Shown here one piece after another: positions 60,613 through 64,000 of a DNA stretch of 64,000 nucleotides. The stretch spans positions 1 to 64,000 of the forward strand of contig NZ_WUCC01000004.1 in assembly GCF_009807095.1 (NCBI RefSeq). Reading direction: 5' to 3'. Positions within the stretch are counted from its first letter, which is position 1, and each line of letters starts with the position of its first letter. The DNA comes from Rathayibacter sp. VKM Ac-2754 (GTDB taxonomy: Bacteria > Actinomycetota > Actinomycetes > Actinomycetales > Microbacteriaceae). The translations under genes were made by a program, and so were the position numbers. Under the pieces are notes generated by a model. It made no database searches. It was not told the DNA's origin and saw only the letters and a program-made list of their open reading frames with translations.

Positions 60613-61449
60613 ATGTCCTCGCAGCACGAGCACGCCGCCGAGAGCACGCTGCTCGCCCGGATCCGCGCGGGGGCCAGTCAGCTGGGGCCGAGCGAGCGGC
60701 GCGTCGCGGCCGTGGTGCTCGCGTCTCCGCACGAGGTCGTCGAGTGGTCGACCTCCGAGCTCGCGACGGCCGCGCAGGCGTCGGCGGCCACCGTCATCCG
60801 CGCCTGCCAGAAGCTCGGCTTCCGGGGCTTCCAGCATCTGCGCCTCGAGCTCGCCCGCGCGACGCCCGCCGCCCAGCCCCAGGGCCGCGACGAGATCGGC
60901 TCCGTCTTCGACGCCGCGGTGACGGCGCTGCGGATCGGGCAGGAGAGCCTCGATCGCGAGGCGGTCGATCGTGCGGTCGGCCTGATCGCCGGGGCGCGGA
61001 GGCTCGTGCTCGTCGGCAACGGCTTCTCGGGCCCGCCGCTCCAGGACGCGGCGATGCGGCTGAGCACCCTCGGCCGCTCGGTCGAGGCGCCGGGCGACGT
61101 GCTCGCGCAGCAGTTCGCCGCGCACTCCCTGCGGCCGGGCGACGTCTGCCTCGCGGTGAGCTACTCCGGAGCGAACGCGCACACCCTCACCGCCTGCCGC
61201 GCGGCCGCCGATCGGGGCGCCGACGTCGTCGCGGTGACCGGCTTCGGGCGCTCGCCGATCGTGCGCCTGTGCACCGTCGCGCTGGTCGCGGCGCCCGCGG
61301 GAGGGGAGGAGGGGGTCGATCCCTTCCTGAGCCGCCTGAACCAGTCGGTCGTCCTGCACGTGCTGCACGCCCTCCTCGCCCGGCGGATCGGCTCGGCCGG
61401 CGCCGAGATGCAGCAGGTCGTCGCGGGCGCCCTCGCCGACGAGCTCTGA
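60613..61449 (+). CDS. MurR/RpiR-family transcriptional regulator
   Basis: A 278-aa RpiR-type protein. The N-terminal helix-turn-helix (WSTSELATAAQASAATVIRACQKLGFRGFQHLRLELA, about 45-82) is followed by a SIS sugar-phosphate-binding domain (about 120-250; VGNGFSG, VCLAVSYSGANAHTL). TATGAT (60601-60606) stands 6 nt before ATG, typical of a leaderless start. The adjacent downstream genes encode a phosphodiesterase and an importer, so a phosphorylated sugar or ester is the likely effector. Confidence 0.88.
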   Translation: MSSQHEHAAESTLLARIRAGASQLGPSERRVAAVVLASPHEVVEWSTSELATAAQASAATVIRACQKLGFRGFQHLRLELARATPAAQPQGRDEIGSVFDAAVTALRIGQESLDREAVDRAVGLIAGARRLVLVGNGFSGPPLQDAAMRLSTLGRSVEAPGDVLAQQFAAHSLRPGDVCLAVSYSGANAHTLTACRAAADRGADVVAVTGFGRSPIVRLCTVALVAAPAGGEEGVDPFLSRLNQSVVLHVLHALLARRIGSAGAEMQQVVAGALADEL

Positions 61450-61473
61450 GGGTTCGCGCCCCGTCCTCGTCCC

Positions 61474-61504
61474 CGTCACCCGTCGTTCACCCCCGACGCC
61501 CACC
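61474..61504 (+). promoter_or_regulatory. PhoP-box-like direct repeats
   Basis: CGTCACC (61474-61480) and GTTCACC (61485-61491) are 11 nt apart, the spacing and sequence of Streptomyces PhoP boxes (GTTCACC units). GCCCACC (61498-61504) follows with a 13-nt step. The genes downstream handle phosphate esters, so control by phosphate starvation is plausible. Similarity is moderate. Confidence 0.4.
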
Positions 61505-61562
61505 CTGAATCCGTAACGGGATTCCGCGGCGCGCGGAACGGCGGGAACGAAGAGGGGGCGGC

Positions 61563-61619
61563 ATGGCGGGCATCGACGCAGCCCCGGTGGCGGGCGCGAG
61601 CACCGGAGCGGACGCGTGA
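61563..61619 (+). CDS. Possible 18-aa leader peptide
   Basis: ATG followed by 17 codons (MAGIDAAPVAGASTGADA) and TGA that overlaps the GTG of the phosphodiesterase (GTGA). A purine-rich GAAGAGGGGG stands before it at suitable distance. The composition is Ala/Gly/Thr-rich. It could be a translationally coupled leader or a chance ORF. Confidence 0.35.
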   Translation: MAGIDAAPVAGASTGADA

Positions 61620-62419
61620 GCACCGCGACCGGCCGCACCACCCTCGTGCACCTCAGCGACGTCCACGCGACTGACGGCGAGCTGCTCTACGGCGCCGTCG
61701 ACGGTCTCGAGCGGCTCGAGCGCGTCGGCGCCTACGTCGTCGACGCGGGCATCACTCCCGAGGCGATCGTCATCACCGGCGACCTGGTCCAGCGCGGACA
61801 CCGCGGGGCGTACCCCGCTCTGGCGCGGGCGCTCGTCCGGCTGCAGGACGCGGTCGGCGTGCCGGTCCTCACCACGCTCGGCAACCACGACGATCCGGAG
61901 GCGGCACGCGTGCTCCCGGGTCACGGGTCGGGCCACGACCGCGTCGTCGAGCTCGGCGGGCTCCGCCTCGTGCTGCTCGACTCGCACGACGGCGCGCTCG
62001 GCCCCTCGCGGCTCGCATGGCTCGCCGACAGCCTGGCGACTCCGGCTCCCCTCGGCAGCGTCGTCGCCCTGCACCACCCGCCGCTCCCGTCGCCGCTGCC
62101 GACGCTCGCGCAGCAGGGTCTGCGCGACGCGGAGGCGCTCCTCGACGTCCTGGCCGGGACCGACGTCCGCGTCCTCCTCGCCGGGCACTTCCACCATCCG
62201 CTCGGCGCGGTGGTGCGCTCGATCCCCGTCTCGGTCGGCCCGTCGCTCGCCTACCACCAGGTGATGAACGCCGGGCCCGACCGCGTGAGCGGCCACGACT
62301 CGGCGATGTTCTCGCTCGTGCAGCTCGGCGACGACTCCGTCACCGGCACGACGATGAGCCTGCGCAGCCCCGAGCCCCTCTTCACCTCGGTCGCGCGACG
62401 CGCGTCCGTCTGCGCCTGA
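61616..62419 (+). CDS. Calcineurin-like phosphodiesterase (class III, GpdQ/CpdA type)
   Basis: A 267-aa metallophosphoesterase. Metal-binding motifs are in order: LSDVH (residues about 13-17), ITGDLVQRG (about 58-66), TLGNHDD (about 92-98), LHHPP (about 150-154) and AGHFHHP (about 187-193). That is the complete D-H-D-N-H-H-H set of a dinuclear centre. Substrates in the family include glycerophosphodiesters and cyclic nucleotides. No signal peptide. GTG start, possibly coupled to a short leader ORF. It is followed by an importer, so it may hydrolyse an imported phosphodiester. Confidence 0.85.
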   Translation: MSTATGRTTLVHLSDVHATDGELLYGAVDGLERLERVGAYVVDAGITPEAIVITGDLVQRGHRGAYPALARALVRLQDAVGVPVLTTLGNHDDPEAARVLPGHGSGHDRVVELGGLRLVLLDSHDGALGPSRLAWLADSLATPAPLGSVVALHHPPLPSPLPTLAQQGLRDAEALLDVLAGTDVRVLLAGHFHHPLGAVVRSIPVSVGPSLAYHQVMNAGPDRVSGHDSAMFSLVQLGDDSVTGTTMSLRSPEPLFTSVARRASVCA

Positions 62420-62459
62420 CCCGACAAGCGCCTGACCCGAGAAGCGCCCGACCCGACCG
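62412..62459 (+). repeat. Three tandem 16-bp repeats
   Basis: GCGCCTGACCCGACAA, GCGCCTGACCCGAGAA and GCGCCCGACCCGACCG follow each other directly and overlap the phosphodiesterase stop codon. They fill most of the space before the binding-protein gene. They may be recent slippage products. Confidence 0.7.
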
Positions 62460-62477
62460 CAACCCGAAGGAACCCCC

Positions 62478-63515
62478 ATGCCCCGCCTCCTCCGCACGGC
62501 CGCCGTCTCGGCGTTCGCCCTCTCGACCGCGCTCCTCGCCGGCTGCAGCGGCACCGCCCCCTCCGCCCCCGCCGCCGAGAGCGCCGACGCGCTCGAGCCC
62601 GCCACGATCACCCTCTACACCTCCGAGCCGCAGGAGAAGGCCGACGCCCTCGTCGCGGCCTTCAACGAGGTGCACCCCGAGGTCACCGTCGAGGTCTTCC
62701 GCGCCGGCACCGGCGACCTGACCGCCCGCATCGAGTCCGAGCGGACGGCCGGCGCCGTCCAGGCCGACGTGCTCCTCGCCGCCGACTCCGGCACCTTCGA
62801 GGACTACGCCGCCGAGGACCTGCTGCTGCAGTACAGCCCCGCCGACGTCGACGCGCTGAACCCCGACGTCGTCGACCCCGAGGGCTACTACACCGGCACC
62901 CGCATCATCCCGACGGTGATCGCCTACAACACGGGCATGATCGACGAGGCCGACGCCCCCACCTCGTGGCAGGACCTCACCGACTCCCAGTACGCCGACA
63001 AGCTCGTGATGCCCAACCCCGACGTCTCGGGTGCCGCCGCCTACAACGCGGCCGTCTGGCTCGACGAGCCGGCCCTGGGCGAGGAGTGGCTGACCGCCCT
63101 CGCCGCCAATCGCCCCGTGATCGCCGACAGCAACGGCCCCGTCTCGCAGGCCGTCGCCTCGGGGACCCAGCCGGTCGGCGTCGTCGTCGACTACCTGGTG
63201 CGCGAGCTCGCGGCGCAGGGCTCGCCGATCGCCGTCTCGTACCCGACCGAGGGCGTGCCCTACGTCTCGCAGCCGGCCGGCATCTTCGCCGACACCGACG
63301 CCCAGGAGGCGTCCGAGGCGTTCGTCGACTTCCTCGTGAGCGAGGCCGGGCAGACCCTCGCGGTCGAGCAGTCCTACCTCCCCGTCCGCTCCGACGTCGG
63401 CACCCCCGAGGGCGCGCCCTCGATGGACGAGATCACCGTGCTCTCGCCCGACCTGCAGACGATCCGCGACAGCCAGGACGCGGCCGTCGCGACCTTCACC
63501 GAGCTCTTCCAGTAG
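62478..63515 (+). CDS. Iron/2-aminoethylphosphonate-type solute-binding lipoprotein
   Basis: A 345-aa binding protein of the AfuA/PhnS (SBP_bac_6/11) group. Lipobox LLAGC (Cys23). The mature chain has ITLYTSEPQEKADALVAAFNEVHP (about 46-69) and ADVLLAADSGTFEDYAAEDLL (about 95-115), typical of Fe3+-, phosphonate- and related organophosphate-binding members. The tyrosine pair that chelates Fe3+ in AfuA is not obvious. GAAGGAAC precedes the ATG. Position next to a phosphodiesterase and RpiR regulator favours a phosphorus compound over iron. Confidence 0.85.
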   Translation: MPRLLRTAAVSAFALSTALLAGCSGTAPSAPAAESADALEPATITLYTSEPQEKADALVAAFNEVHPEVTVEVFRAGTGDLTARIESERTAGAVQADVLLAADSGTFEDYAAEDLLLQYSPADVDALNPDVVDPEGYYTGTRIIPTVIAYNTGMIDEADAPTSWQDLTDSQYADKLVMPNPDVSGAAAYNAAVWLDEPALGEEWLTALAANRPVIADSNGPVSQAVASGTQPVGVVVDYLVRELAAQGSPIAVSYPTEGVPYVSQPAGIFADTDAQEASEAFVDFLVSEAGQTLAVEQSYLPVRSDVGTPEGAPSMDEITVLSPDLQTIRDSQDAAVATFTELFQ

Positions 63516-64000
63516 TGAGCGCGACCCCTCTGCCGACCCTCGCCGTCTCCCGACGGCGGGGGTCGCTGGGCGCGGTGCGGGTCGTCCTCTGGGCGCTCTG
63601 CGCCGCGCTCGTCCTCGTCCCGCTGGGCACCGTGCTCGTCCTGGCGGCCGGGGGCGACCACCTCGGGGTGCTGCTCGAGGGCGACGTGGTCGAGGCCGGA
63701 GTCAACAGCCTCGTCTCCTCCGCCGTGTCCGCGGTCCTCGCGGTCGCGGTCGGCACCCTGTTCGCGGTGCTGCTCGACCGCACAGATCTGCCGGGCCGCC
63801 GAGTCCTGCGGATGGTCGCCCTCAGCCCCCTTCTCGTGCCGCCGTTCGTCGGCGCCATCGCCTGGGTCGGGATCGCCGGCCCGACGAGTGCCGTCAACCT
63901 CTGGTGGCGCGGCCTCACCGGCGGCCCGCTCTGGAGCATCTACGGCGGTGACGGAGTGGTGTTCCTCCTCACCGTGCACAGCTATCCGATCGCGATGCTC
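63515..64000 (+). CDS. Iron/phosphonate-type ABC permease, partial (runs off the window)
   Basis: A frame open to the last base, GTG start overlapping the binding-protein stop (TAGTG). The visible 162 residues show a basic N-terminus, then hydrophobic helices at about residues 21-43, 61-85 and 100-122, with PLLVPPFVGAIAWVGIAGP in the third and HSYPIAML at the end. It fits the FbpB/PhnV-like permeases, often two copies fused, that partner AfuA-type binding proteins. The rest, and probably the ATPase, lie outside the window. Confidence 0.8.
   Translation, partial: MSATPLPTLAVSRRRGSLGAVRVVLWALCAALVLVPLGTVLVLAAGGDHLGVLLEGDVVEAGVNSLVSSAVSAVLAVAVGTLFAVLLDRTDLPGRRVLRMVALSPLLVPPFVGAIAWVGIAGPTSAVNLWWRGLTGGPLWSIYGGDGVVFLLTVHSYPIAML

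Overview
The window is very GC-rich (roughly 70%), densely coding DNA with short intergenic gaps and many GTG starts. Several promoters have the form TAnnnT followed 6-7 nt later by the start codon, which is typical of leaderless actinobacterial transcripts. The gene types (Asp23/DUF2273/AmaP stress locus, DUF4082 surface protein, small paired DUF7882-like proteins, many LacI/TetR/AraC regulators and sugar ABC systems) point to a free-living or plant-associated Microbacteriaceae chromosome such as Rathayibacter, Curtobacterium or a relative. This placement is inferred from style and content, not from a marker gene. I saw no rRNA, tRNA or CRISPR array.

Layout. 0-7 kb: a VanY-like peptidase, then a five-gene overlapping operon (two Opp/Dpp-type ATPases, an MFS protein, a solute-binding lipoprotein and one 600-aa permease that fuses the usual two). 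A near-consensus Fur-family box sits in its promoter, so it looks like a metal or metallophore uptake/export system. 7-15 kb: META-domain lipoprotein, drug-type MFS exporter and divergent TetR with three tandem operators, gamma-glutamyltransferase, and a three-gene operon (exported protein, MFS, beta-propeller). 15-22 kb: LysR regulator divergent from a fumarate-reductase-like flavoprotein, a decayed sugar dehydrogenase, and a 1242-aa secreted multidomain protein. 22-31 kb: a galactoside module (binding protein, two permeases, beta-galactosidase) divergent from SDR-CMD-LacI, with two LacI-type palindromes between.

31-38 kb holds membrane and propeller proteins, an AraC regulator and a small island with lower GC. 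The island contains an RHS remnant, a serine recombinase, a hypothetical membrane protein and a secreted protein gene broken by an amber codon and a frameshift. 38-49 kb holds two envelope-stress loci: an ECF sigma factor with an Asp23 protein (minus strand) and a seven-gene Asp23/DUF2273/AmaP operon. The leader of the Asp23 operon shares a promoter-like element with the region beside the sigma gene. Between them lie two paralogous TetR/alpha-beta-hydrolase cassettes flanking a quinone oxidoreductase. In the second cassette the oxidoreductase stop codon is lost and the hydrolase carries a frameshift.

49-56 kb is a complete fructan/sucrose module: LacI, two permeases, binding protein, cytoplasmic GH32 and PfkB kinase. 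56-60.5 kb carries single-gene housekeeping or detoxification functions (ABM monooxygenase, GNAT, VOC, pyridine-nucleotide-disulfide oxidoreductase, two small paralogous proteins). 60.6-64 kb is an RpiR regulator followed by a phosphodiesterase, an iron/phosphonate-type binding protein and a permease cut by the window end, with a PhoP-like direct repeat upstream. The general picture is an organism specialised in scavenging sugars, metals and phosphate esters, with extensive envelope-stress control.
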